Assembly: GCA_012934845.2 (NCBI GenBank)
Contig: WNNJ02000216.1
Location: forward strand, 62,001 to 126,000
Direction of reading: 5' to 3'
DNA from: Pomphorhynchus laevis
Taxonomy: Eukaryota > Acanthocephala > Palaeacanthocephala > Echinorhynchida > Pomphorhynchidae
Length of the DNA stretch: 64,000 nt
The notes beneath the pieces are model-generated. The model did no database searches. It saw only the letters and a list, made by a program, of their open reading frames with translations, and was not told where the DNA came from. Each line of letters starts with the position of its first letter. Positions within the stretch are counted from its first letter, which is position 1. The translations under genes and the position numbers were made by a program. This document shows positions 18,658-28,686 of this stretch, in pieces.

Positions 18658-19724
18658 ATGTCTGCTTCTCATTGTTGCCAATGTAATGGTCGAAATGCTG
18701 TTTGCAAAAGCTGTTTAAATGCAAAGTCCGGCAAACTCTGTGTCGATTGCCTTCCTGGTAGCAGGTGTTCTAACCGTGCGAATTCTTCTATTGACGCTCC
18801 CACATCTGCATACTTGTCTCAGCTTACTGCACGTAGCGTAGATAAGCTTGATTCCATTCCGTTAAGTCACGATGATTCTAGCGAGTACGTGTCATTTGAA
18901 TTGAAATGTGACGGTTTTGGTTGTTCTTTATATACTGTTGTCAAGTCTCCTCGTAGGGTATCTCGAGATTTCTTTCTTCAGCGATTCATCTGTGTAATTT
19001 GTGCTGCAAAACGCATTACAACTATAGAACAATCCTTAGAACAGGCGAATGTTGCTATAAGCAATTTGGAGGCTAAGATCGATGAACTAAAATTAGCACA
19101 ATCCAAGGAAATATCTTCTAACCTTTCTCAAAATCTATCATCTCACAAACCCTCTCCATTTCAGAATCGTAGTTTCGCAAGTGTAGTACGTAGAGAAGTA
19201 ACGCGTTCTATCCTTGCCACTTCTAATATTAAATCAAGTATCTGCTCCCCGTTGGAAATCATTAACAGTTGCAAAAAATCAGCTTTGCGCTCGTCAAATT
19301 TTATTATACGCAATCTACCAAATACAGCGGATGATGAAGCTAGTGTTAGAGACATTTTATCCGCTGTAGGCACTCAAATAACTGCAAAATTTTCAATTAA
19401 GGTCCATCGACTTCCAGCCAAAAGAACAGACATTCCTCCGTGGACTTTAGTTTCAACGGACGAGGTAACGGCCAGCAACGTTTTATCAAACTCTTATAAA
19501 TTGAGAAAAGTTGATCGTTTTAGGAATGTTTACATCATGCCTGATTTTCCCCCGAAGAGCGTGTTGCCAATCAGGTTCTGCGCAAACAGCTACAAGAGAA
19601 AAGACTTGCAAACCCAAATAGTAATTACATAATTAGAAATTTTCAAATTGTTCGTAGACCGAATAATGGAAAGGTAGGCACAACACCCGTTAATTCCTCA
19701 TTAATGGATGGGTCGTCTATATGA
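18658..19724 (+). pseudogene. APE-type LINE E7 ORF1 (RLE-type cysteine cluster plus PHD-like finger; one frameshift)
   Basis: The open part covers 324 residues (18658-19632). It begins M-S-A-S-H-C-C-Q-C-N-G with the pattern of the RLE proteins (C-K-S-C, C-V-D-C, C-S-N), which is unexpected in an ORF1 of an APE-type LINE. A second PHD-like finger follows at about residues 83-120 (L-K-C-D-G-F-G-C ... C-V-I-C), then a coiled coil near 125-155 and an RRM-like region starting F-I-I-R-N-L-P near 215. Near 19548-19556 the frame shifts; the other frame continues to 19724 and encodes N-Y-I-I-R-N-F-Q-I-V-R-R-P, homologous to the end of the CR1-like ORF1 at 489-1952. The stop TGA overlaps an ATG (ATATGA), suggesting coupled translation of ORF2. 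Confidence 0.85.
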
Positions 19725-19779
19725 CTATCCTCTTCTGCAAGAAGTGGTAGTCAGGTTTGTGAGCACCACAAGTCTTTTA

Positions 19780-22552
19780 GACTGTTACTATTTAATGTGG
19801 AAGGTTTGGCGTCTTTGATCGAGCAAGGTATTGAATCCTGGTTCGATACCTTTCACGTTGTGGTACTATTAGTGACCATGTTTACTAATAATTATTCTTT
19901 ACCTGGTTTTTATACATTTGACAATCCTGCTTTATTGGGCATTCGTGGTCGCCCCGCGGGTGGAATAATTTTAGGTTTAAATAGGGCCTTCAGGGATTGG
20001 CAATGTAGGTATTTGCTGAATTCTATACTGCTTGAAACACCTGTCATCACTTTTATTGCATGCTATTTCAAACCCACACTTACCGCGGCAGATATAATTG
20101 ACGAAATTTCTCAGCTTCTTTCAACTCTAAACAGCACAGTCCCAATAATTATCGCAGGAGATTTTAATGCAAGATTCATCAGTCCAATCACAGAAAAATT
20201 GCGAATTCTTGTCAATTACTTTAAGTCTATAAATCTAAAGTTATACGTCCCTAATGAAAATTGGTCCTACGAATCTTCTACAGGTAAAAGCTGTATAGAC
20301 ATCATATTTACTAACGTGCATGTAAGACATATAGGGCTAGTACTATCTTCAAAATGGGCGTTAGTTCGTAAACACAAATCTGTCTCGTGTATTTTCGATT
20401 GCATATGCAACATACAATCAATAGATTTGCCCCGTCAACCTAGCAGGAAATTATGTACTTCAGCAATTGATTATAGTCAAATAAATCTAGCTTTTCAATT
20501 CCTTAGATCAGGAGAACTGGGGAACAGCATTACTTCTGTAATTTCCACCCTTCTATCGGCTTGTAGATATGAATCCGACTATTCCAAAAAAACTCATACC
20601 TAGTAAAACCCGCTTGGTTTAAACAGTTCCAGCAACATTTAATTCAATTAAATAAAAGTTATCGGTTCGATTTAACGGTAAGGAAAGATTTTGTAGATTT
20701 GCGTAGGCTTTACGTTAAACTTGTATCGATGTATCGTAGAGAACGACGTTTAGAGATTGAACGACGGGAATTGTCTAAGGCGGAGTCGACACCGTGGATA
20801 CTTAAGAAAGCTAACATTGGAACATATTCCAGGATTCAAATAGAAAATTGGAAATCACACTTCTAATCTATTTTGCGCCATTCAATATTAGAAGACATGC
20901 CTGTACGTTTATCTTCAGTTTCATGCATAAATTCAATATACGGTTCAGATCCTCTGAATTTACCTTTTACGCCGTTTGAAGTCGTAAGATCCCTATCAAT
21001 CTTAAAAGATCATAAAGCTGCCGGGTTAGATCAATTATGCGTAGAACAGTTAAAGTCGACTATCGATATTTTGATAGACTACTGGACAGAACTTTTCAAT
21101 CTACTTCTTGCAGGTCATCCGTTTCCGATTTCGTGGCGCGACGGTGTAATTAAGATCCTGCATAAGGGCAAAGGTGACTATGATTCACTGGATTCGTACA
21201 GGAGGATTGCGATATTGAATCACAGTTATAAGTTATTGACTCATATAATGTATATGCGCCTTATTAAGTTTCGCGAGCATCTCTAACCTACGGAGCAGTA
21301 TGGATTCCGCCCGAAGAGCTAAACGTCCGATGCAATAAAGCATGTCCGTGACGAAGTCACCAATTGTTTCGCTAATCGTAGACCGTTGTATGCTACTTTT
21401 GTTGACTTTGAGCGAGCATTTGACACAGTGAATCGTTCTTTGTTACTTGATAAACTTTCCACCAGAGTGTCCGTTAGTGGTCGCTTTTTGTATCTTATTT
21501 ATTCTGTGCTTCAGCCTAATCGCCTTAAAGTATCTGATGGTATCAACACCTCTGATTTCTTTTTTGCTAATCGCGGTGTTTTACAGGGAGATCCACTCAG
21601 CCCTATATTATTTTCCTTTTTTGTTATGGATTTGCCTATGCATCTTCGTCATGCATCGAATGAAGTCTCTTGTACCCTCTATGCCGACGATCTAGTAATA
21701 TTAGCCAAAGATCTTTTATCCGCTCAAAGTGCGTTAGATGCTCTGTCATCCTATTGTTTATCAAATCAGTTGACGGTGAATGTAAATAAATCGAAAGCCC
21801 TTAAATTTCGGTTAGGTGGACCTTTGCGTCGATGTGACATGCTGAGAATAGGCAATGTAGATCTAGAATTCTGCAATAGTTACAATTATTTGGGAGTATT
21901 ACTTTCGTCGAGATGGTCATTTACTGAACACCTACATCGTAAATCCTCGAAGTTAGTTGTGGCAACCTCTTATGCAAAAAACTTAGGTTCTTTATCTTTC
22001 TCAGGAGCCCTCCGGTATTTTCGAAGTATGTTGCTTCCCATAGTTTCATATGCTTTGCCAGTTATCTGGTCGGATTTAAGTCCCTTCAATTTTCAGCAGT
22101 TGGACAGGTGTCAATGGAGATTCGTGAAGCGAATTGTTGGAGTCTCACCAAAATGTTCTTCATCGGTTATAGCGATACTATCATCGTTAGAACCTTGCTC
22201 TAAATACATCTGCTCAACATTTAATCTTGAACACACTGCATCATTTACTACTAACCTGAACATGTTCTTTCGAAAGACGACGTCATTGGATTCTGAATTT
22301 TATCTTACTCCGGCATTCTTACAGACTAAATGGAGAGAACCCTGTGCAAGGAAAAGACCGATGATATGGAGAGCATCTGTCCATGGATATCACGATAAAT
22401 TCTGCGCTATTAGAATTCCAGTACATGCACGGTGCTCTTTGTGCATTTGTGTTCTTTGCAAAAATGAATGCGCATATAACCTGCATATCTTCACTTGCCC
22501 TATTTTGAAAAATATGTCACTATCCGATATTGACAGTAGGAGAAGATTTTGA
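19780..22552 (+). pseudogene. APE-type LINE E7 ORF2 (endonuclease plus RT, broken)
   Basis: The APE-like endonuclease (open 19797-20603) shows F-N-V-E-G-L, G-R-P-A-G-G-I-I, I-I-A-G-D-F-N-A-R and S-C-I-D-I-I-F-T-N. At the usual E-T position it reads L-L-V-T-M, so the catalytic Glu seems lost. A basic linker follows (about 20604-20870), then RT fingers (20873-21286) with D-H-K-A-A-G-L-D and W-R-D-G-V-I-K-I-L-H-K-G. Stops near 21284 and 21319 interrupt the P-T-E-Q-Y-G-F-R-P region. The palm and thumb (21386-22552) have V-D-F-E-R-A-F-D, G-V-L-Q-G-D-P-L-S-P and L-Y-A-D-D. The frame also shifts between the endonuclease and the RT. The clade is within the Jockey/I group; I cannot be more precise. 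The 3' half is almost identical to 2622-3911. Confidence 0.85.
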
Positions 22553-22841
22553 AATACAATTTATAAAATTGATAAACTTTTGGTGTATTTATTTTGTTTA
22601 CCCAGTACCGAAAGGTAAAGAGGTATAATAAATTCTCTCATTATTATTTTTTAAAATACCAGTTTTTATTAAAAAACTGGTTAAATTGTTATGACAATAT
22701 TATTGTCATAACAATAGTTATATTTTTTTAAAATACCAGTTTTTATTATAAAAATAAACAACAAATACACATAATATCCTTAAATTTGTTTGCTTTCTGA
22801 TCAGTCATTGATGTAAATCTTAGACGCTTGCCCATCTTTTA
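22553..22841. repeat. E7 3' end and palindromic junction with the E9 3' end
   Basis: E7 ends near 22650 in CTCTCATTATTATT. Beyond it ACCAGTTTTT (22658-22667) pairs with 22672-22681, and TTGTTATGACAAT (22686-22698) pairs perfectly with 22702-22714. AAAATACCAGTTTTTATTA is directly repeated (near 22653 and 22730). The rest to 22841 is the 3' UTR of the minus-strand E9. This is the tail-to-tail meeting point of two LINEs. Confidence 0.75.
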
Positions 22842-25800
22842 CTATGTTTGATAATACTGTGCTTGTTCGTTTATTCTAAGCCTTGTAGCACGTATACAAA
22901 CCGATGCACTAACTGCAATGGCGACACTGATTTTTGATTTCAGCCTAGAAATACATTCGCTGTATGCAAGCTTATTACGATCAGCAGATTTGGCTGCTAT
23001 CCATTTTAGTATTTTATCTGTCTCAGGTCCAATACCACCTGACGTAGAAAATATAAGAGGAAAGAAAGTACCTCTTTCTATATCTGCAATTCGTTCACCA
23101 TACTTTGCATATTTCCGCTGTTGATGGTATATATGGCATTCGAGAGGAGTTTTGCAAGAGTATGTAGGTGCCAAAGAGCTGTAAATACATATGTCCAAAA
23201 AGGATCGCACCATATTTCCTCCGAAAATTCCTCTACAAGCTATATCAGACCGCGCTTGATCATCAGAGCAGGTTGTTGGCTTATTAAATACGTAGTTGTT
23301 TGGTATAGATCGTAAACATGGCTCAATTTGCACGTCACAGCATACCCCTACAAGTTCCTTAGCTACAATGTCTCTCACTAAGTTATGTCTGATAATAGTC
23401 ATGGCACCAGTATGACATGACAATGCATGAGAAGTTGTAAAGTAAGAACCACAAGCACATTTTAGTGATGTTTCGCTTGCTTTTAGATTGTATCTTGCGC
23501 ATATTGCGTCTTGGAACTCTTGTGAATTTAGCCTCGTATGTCTCATTCGGGTTGGTTTGGTACATAGCCACGAAGATGCTCCCTTGTCCGAAGCAAACTT
23601 TATTGAATTTTGTAGATCTAATCTTAATTCCATGCGAATGGCTTCACTTTCTAATGATGCAATGACCATCTTTTCTTGTTTAATCAACTTTGCTGCTTGA
23701 TTTTGAGAGGTTATAAGCTGATCTCCCACTTCTTCTAGTAACAGTGGCATGCACATTTTTCGGGATCGAACATATTCTTGTTTGGCAACCTCCATCGGGT
23801 TTAAAATCCCCAAACCACCATATTTCGTCGGCATCATATAAATCTGTTCCAGCTCATTGTTTTCATCGTTTTGACCTATAATCTTTGGAATCAATTTCTT
23901 TGTAATCAAGTCTTTCAACGGCTTAAACCAAATAGGTTTAGTTGGACATGTGCGCATAAGGTATGTCCGCTTATGTTGCAGTGCACATCTTAAAACAAAG
24001 TATGCCACCTGGGCATCAATATCTGCAATTTCTGATAAATTTTCTACCATTTTAAGCCAGGTTGCAATCTTTGATTTTACAATATTTTCAATGAACTCGT
24101 CAGCCCCACAAGGCGATCCAAGTGCGACGATTCCTTGGAAGGTTATTTCTATTTTAGTGTTGTTAAACAAAATCTTCGTAGTTTCTCCGTCGTTGGGATG
24201 AACCAATAATTTGCATTTTGTTTCGTTTATATGAAAACCATATTTTTCTCCTATCTGATTAAGTCTTTGCCAAACTTTATGTAATTGATCAACTGGCCCT
24301 ACACAGCATGCGTCGTCGGCATACCATCTATGTACGACATTATTCGAACATTTTTGAAGTTCATTGATTAACGGAATTGAAGCCGCTGCAAATGCCGCCA
24401 TTGCGAGCGGATCACCTTGTGTAAAACCTTCTCTCGAATTTATTGCCTCGTCCTTAATACATAATATTGGGGAATTTTGATAGCAGTTCGTAAGTGCAGT
24501 ATATAAAGACGGGCATGTAAATTTAATGTTTTTCAACGCAAGCTGTCGGTTGACTAGATTAAAGGCATTCGTTGCGTCAATCTGAAGTATACCATAATCA
24601 TCATTTTGTTCAAATAATTCCCTTATTGAGTGTACTGCAGCCTCAGCACCACAACGCTGACCAGCACATAATTGTACACTTCCAGCCACTTTCTGTAAAT
24701 CAGTCGAAATTACGGTAAGGATAGTCTTTGAAATTATTCTACGGCTAACTTCACCTATGCCAATTGGCCTAACTCCTGGATTTTTATCGAGCGGTATTAA
24801 TCTACTTGCCATTAACGCTTCAGCATTCAGTGAACTGATCTTATTAGATGCTATTTTAATGGATAATTCTGCTAACGCATTAGAAAGTCTCATTGACTCA
24901 TCCCCATAATTATGTAAAATATCGTACCAATCTTCAGCATCCAAACCTGAAGGTCCACAACTTCCATGAGTTTTCTTTGATGCTTGCCTAATGTGATTAT
25001 AATCAATTTCAAGAAATACGCTACTATGATGGTCTTGGCAGCCTGGTAATCGATGTTTAAGTATAACTTCTGGATTTGCAGGTGCACCTTGAGGATGGAG
25101 AAGTAATAACTTATCTCTTACCTTTATATCTAGTACAAAATCATCAATGTCGTGCACTCCAGACGTCACTCCATCCGCAGCAAGTAATCTCATCGCACTA
25201 GAAACCTTACCGCATAGTACTAATTTTATAAATTTTTTATACCATATATTGTTTTCACTCTGTTCAACTGTTCGACCTTTCAATCTTCTGTTAGCCATAC
25301 GATGTTGCATTACACGGCATTCGTGCACAAGGCTAGTGAGATCATTATTCGCCCATAGGTTCAATCTGCGCTCGAGAGTTTTTCTTATAATACTTATTTT
25401 TTTGCTGTCTACTCTCTGTCTAAGTAATTGGCTAAATATTGTTGCAGTCATTAATGCACAATTTGAGTCATCACCCGAAGTTGCAGCATCAGCGTATAAA
25501 TTCGCCATAATCGATACAAATTGTTTGCTAGCATTGCATCTTGGTAGATGAAATATATTCGGGACCCAGCTTATACATTCTTTAAATAATTTCATTATAC
25601 TATCATTATCTTTAAAACTATCAGGTGTTGACGTGAAGGACTGATTGCATTTTGGTTCGACACATTCCAAGGAATCAACCAAATTCAAAGATCTTCTTTC
25701 GAATGGTTCAACATTACTTTTTTTGTTAGAACAATTATAAGCTGCACAGTTAAAACATGTACGTCCGGCTTTACGACACTTGCAATTTTTACATTTCGCC

Positions 25801-25856
25801 GCTTGCCCATTGCATGTACAACACTTTATTTCTTCCGAAGGTTTTCCACGTGGCAT
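22842..25856 (-). CDS. RLE LINE E9 polyprotein (intact, minus strand)
   Basis: Intact 1,004-residue ORF with the start M-P-R-G-K-P-S. Cysteine cluster at residues 12-43 (C-C-T-C-N-G, C-K-N-C-K-C, C-F-N-C, C-S-N-K). W-V-P-N-I-F-H-L-P-R-C near 96. G-P-S-G-L-D-A, N-P-G-V-R-P-I-G, I-D-A-T-N-A-F-N, E-G-F-T-Q-G-D-P-L-A-M and W-Y-A-D-D mark the RT. C-A-C-G ... H-A-L-S-C, I-I-R-H-N-L-V-R-D, A-R-S-D-I-A-C, F-L-D-I-C-I-Y and R-K-Y-A-K-Y-G-E-R-I mark the finger and nuclease. It is most similar to the E5/E8 family but clearly distinct from it. It is the only intact RLE element on the minus strand here and lies head-to-head with E10. Confidence 0.95.
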   Translation of the reverse strand: MPRGKPSEEIKCCTCNGQAAKCKNCKCRKAGRTCFNCAAYNCSNKKSNVEPFERRSLNLVDSLECVEPKCNQSFTSTPDSFKDNDSIMKLFKECISWVPNIFHLPRCNASKQFVSIMANLYADAATSGDDSNCALMTATIFSQLLRQRVDSKKISIIRKTLERRLNLWANNDLTSLVHECRVMQHRMANRRLKGRTVEQSENNIWYKKFIKLVLCGKVSSAMRLLAADGVTSGVHDIDDFVLDIKVRDKLLLLHPQGAPANPEVILKHRLPGCQDHHSSVFLEIDYNHIRQASKKTHGSCGPSGLDAEDWYDILHNYGDESMRLSNALAELSIKIASNKISSLNAEALMASRLIPLDKNPGVRPIGIGEVSRRIISKTILTVISTDLQKVAGSVQLCAGQRCGAEAAVHSIRELFEQNDDYGILQIDATNAFNLVNRQLALKNIKFTCPSLYTALTNCYQNSPILCIKDEAINSREGFTQGDPLAMAAFAAASIPLINELQKCSNNVVHRWYADDACCVGPVDQLHKVWQRLNQIGEKYGFHINETKCKLLVHPNDGETTKILFNNTKIEITFQGIVALGSPCGADEFIENIVKSKIATWLKMVENLSEIADIDAQVAYFVLRCALQHKRTYLMRTCPTKPIWFKPLKDLITKKLIPKIIGQNDENNELEQIYMMPTKYGGLGILNPMEVAKQEYVRSRKMCMPLLLEEVGDQLITSQNQAAKLIKQEKMVIASLESEAIRMELRLDLQNSIKFASDKGASSWLCTKPTRMRHTRLNSQEFQDAICARYNLKASETSLKCACGSYFTTSHALSCHTGAMTIIRHNLVRDIVAKELVGVCCDVQIEPCLRSIPNNYVFNKPTTCSDDQARSDIACRGIFGGNMVRSFLDICIYSSLAPTYSCKTPLECHIYHQQRKYAKYGERIADIERGTFFPLIFSTSGGIGPETDKILKWIAAKSADRNKLAYSECISRLKSKISVAIAVSASVCIRATRLRINEQAQYYQT

Positions 25857-26150
25857 TTTTCAATTGTGTATATTAATTGTATTTACTTTAGATTTGTCAG
25901 AGCCCTTGTATCTTGGGATGACTGTGTAAGTAGTTATAACACAGCCCAAAGTTTTTCGTAAATAGTTATTTGTTAGCAGATAAGAATTTCAAACTTGTAT
26001 GTTATTATATTGTAAGATTTATAACAACCAAGACTTCTTCTATATTATATTGGAATTGTGTGTTTAAGCTGTAAATATTTTTTGAAGTTAAATTGTTATA
26101 TTGAATTGTTATTGTATGTTATTTTATCTCAAACTTTTTTTAAGCTATTA
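25857..26150 (-). promoter_or_regulatory. 5' leader of RLE LINE E9
   Basis: Read on the minus strand from about 26150: (ATT)n, then TTTGAGATAAAATAACATAC (26112-26133), ACAGCTTAAACACACAAT (26055-26072, identical to the CR1-like leader at 2002-2019), a module matching the E4 leader (25958-25990) and ATCTAAAGTAAATACA (25878-25893, as in the E7 and E11 leaders). Four modules from four different elements occur in one leader of about 300 bp. Confidence 0.7.
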
Positions 26151-26169
26151 TTAGTAATAATAATAATGA

Positions 26170-28432
26170 AATAAATTCAAATACTTTGCTGAAAGAGCAT
26201 CTACACGACATTCTCCCCTTTCATCCTATAATGTTTGAGACAATCGACATGGATGAGATCAAGAAAGCCTCACTCCGAACGAAGGGAAGTGCCGGTCCGT
26301 CGGGTGCGGATGCCCAAATGTGGCAAACATTCCTTAATAAATTCGGACGTGACTCGTCGACTCTTGCTACTTCACTTGGCGGCTTTGCCATTCGGCTTGC
26401 ATCAAATATGGTACACCAACGCAGTGTTGTCGGATTCACTGCTAGCAGGCTGATTGCTTTGGACAAGGATCCTGGTATCCGACCAATAGGAATATGTGAC
26501 GTACCTCGACGAATAATTGGCAAGACTATTCTTAAACTCATAAACTACCACCTACAACACGTCGCCGGTGTCTCACAACTTTGTGCAGGACAGAAGTGTG
26601 GAACTGAATTCGTCATTCACTCGCTACGGAAGCGATTTCAAGAGTGCGCAAGTTCCTGCATTTTGGTACTAGATGCAAAGAATGCGTTTAACCTAATAAA
26701 TAGGAAAGTAGCATTGACAAACATGCCGCTCATCTGTCCAGCGCTTTCAAATATTCTATCTAACTTGTACGGGGAAGGAGGTATACTGGCTATTGAGGAG
26801 GAAATTTGGACTTCTGACGAAGGTTTCACTCAGGGTGATCCTTTAGCAATGGCCGCCTTCGCTGCCGCGTCTCTCCCGCTTATTGCGCGAATTCAAACTC
26901 AAATTTCTTCGATTGAACAAAAGTGGTATGCGGATGATGCCGATTTCGTTAGAACCTTCGAAGAATGCCGATCAGTTTTTGATATCATGATGCGAGAGGG
27001 CGGAGCGTATGGGTATAACATAAATCCTTCAAAATGTCAATTACTGGTCCATCCGGAATTCATGAACAAAGCCCAAGAATGTTTTGATGCTACTAATGTC
27101 TTTATCTGTACGAATGGCGTAGAAGTATTGGGAGCGCCAATTGGAAATGAATCCTTTTTGGAGGACTGGATTATCCGCAAAGTAGACAGATGGTCCAAAT
27201 GTGTACAGAACCTAGTGGAGATTGCTATTTTCGACCCACAAGTCGCGTACAATGCTCTGACATACTCATTACAACATAAGATGACTTACGCGAAGAGGAC
27301 TTGTCGCTTTCGGTCCGAGCAACTCCTGGCACTCGAGGAACATATCCGTCACTGCTTGATCTCTAAAATAACCGGTATATCAAACGTACCTGAAACACTT
27401 AGGCAAATTTTCAGCCTTCCGGCGAGACTGGGTGGTCTCGGAATCGTAGACCATCATGTCGATCCGGGTAAAGAATACGATTGGTCAATACGTGCTTGTC
27501 AATCACATGTTTCAAACAATAAGGAACAACACACTCATATCGCCAAATCCATTAAGAACGAAAAAGAAATTACAATTAAACGACGCCGCGATCAAATAAT
27601 TCAAGTCAGTGATGCGACCACATGTTCATCTCTAGAATTTGCATCGGAGAAGGGAGCGTCGAATTGGTTGACAACAAAACCAATCAAAGCAGACGGGTTC
27701 CGTTTATCCCCACACGAGTTTAGGGACGCCGTGAATGGTCGATATGGACTAACACCTACGGATGCACCTGCGCATTGTAGTTGTGGTACTGAGAATAGCA
27801 CAGTTCACTCGCTCTCGTGCGGTAGAGGCGCACTCACAATCATAAGGCATAACCTAATACGTGACACACTTGCCAACCTTTTGACTGAAGTCACTCCGTG
27901 TGTCGCAATTGAGCCCGTGCTGAGTCCTATAGATCCCTCCATTCAGTTCGAGTCAGCTACAACTTCACGTGATAGTGAAGCGAGTCTTGATGTCGTGTGC
28001 ACAGGTCTGTTTGGAAGACGAAGCGAGCGCGTCTTTATGGACGTCGCTATATTCAATTGTCATGCTGCTTCTTATTCTGAGAGATCGCCTTCATCAGTCC
28101 ACAACTATCACGAGTCGCGCAAAAACGCCCGTTACCTTGAACGTATTGTAACTGTGGAGAGGGCCCAATTCACACCGATAGTGTTTTCATCTTCTGGAGG
28201 CGTTGGTAAGACCGGAGATTGCGTTCTGAAGGCATTAGCCAGGATGTTGGCCAATAAGCGCAAAATAGACTATGCGACGTGTATCGCACTTATCCGACGA
28301 AGGATAAGTTTCTCCCTTGCGCGATCAACTTCTATGTGTCTTCGCAGCCCCCGCTCTGCATTTCACCGGTTCGAGCACGGACAGCAAATCCATTCGGAGA
28401 TAATTAGTCGTGGATCCGCTACGGATAGCTGA
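26170..28432 (+). pseudogene. RLE LINE E10, 5'-truncated ORF (748 residues open)
   Basis: Begins inside the protein, directly after TAATAATAATAATGAAATAA; the cysteine cluster and W-R-P-N block (about 230 residues) are absent, a classic 5' truncation at a (TAA)n site. The open frame (26186-28432) has G-P-S-G-A-D-A, D-P-G-I-R-P-I-G-I-C, L-D-A-K-N-A-F-N, E-G-F-T-Q-G-D-P-L-A-M, W-Y-A-D-D, C-S-C-G ... H-S-L-S-C, I-I-R-H-N-L-I-R-D and R-K-N-A-R-Y-L-E-R-I. Two nuclease positions differ from the relatives: A-S-L-D-V instead of A-R-x-D and N-A-R-Y instead of K-A-K-Y. Codons are more GC-rich. No stop interrupts the remaining RT and nuclease. Confidence 0.9.
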
Positions 28433-28560
28433 GATTTTAATGAAGTCTTAAATTTAATGTTTATATTAGGGCCCATTTGCGGGTAACTTTATGATTGTAA
28501 TTTTTAATTGTATTAATATTGGTTTAAAAAAAATAAAAAAAAATAAAAAAAATATTATTA
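28433..28560 (+). terminator. E10 3' UTR with GGGCCCATTTGCGGGTAAC motif
   Basis: The motif starts near 28469 and can pair CCC with GGG around an ATTTGC loop. An A-rich tail and ATTATTATTAG follow. Confidence 0.6.
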
Positions 28561-28686
28561 TTAGTAGATAAGACCTTAAAAAAGTTTGAGATCTAAAGTA
28601 AATACATTTGAGATCTAAAGTAAATACAAAAAAAGTATTGGTTATTAAAGTTCTTACAAAACATACAATTACATCCAACACAAATT
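28561..28686 (+). promoter_or_regulatory. 5' leader of RLE LINE E11 (different from that of its twin E6)
   Basis: ACCTTAAAAAAGTTTGAG is followed by two copies of GATCTAAAGTAAATACA (28591 and 28613), then AAAAAGTATTGGTTATTAAA (28629 on), also in the E12 leader at 32307. Only the last bases before the ATG (CAATTACATCCAACACAAAT) match the E6 leader. Confidence 0.65.
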
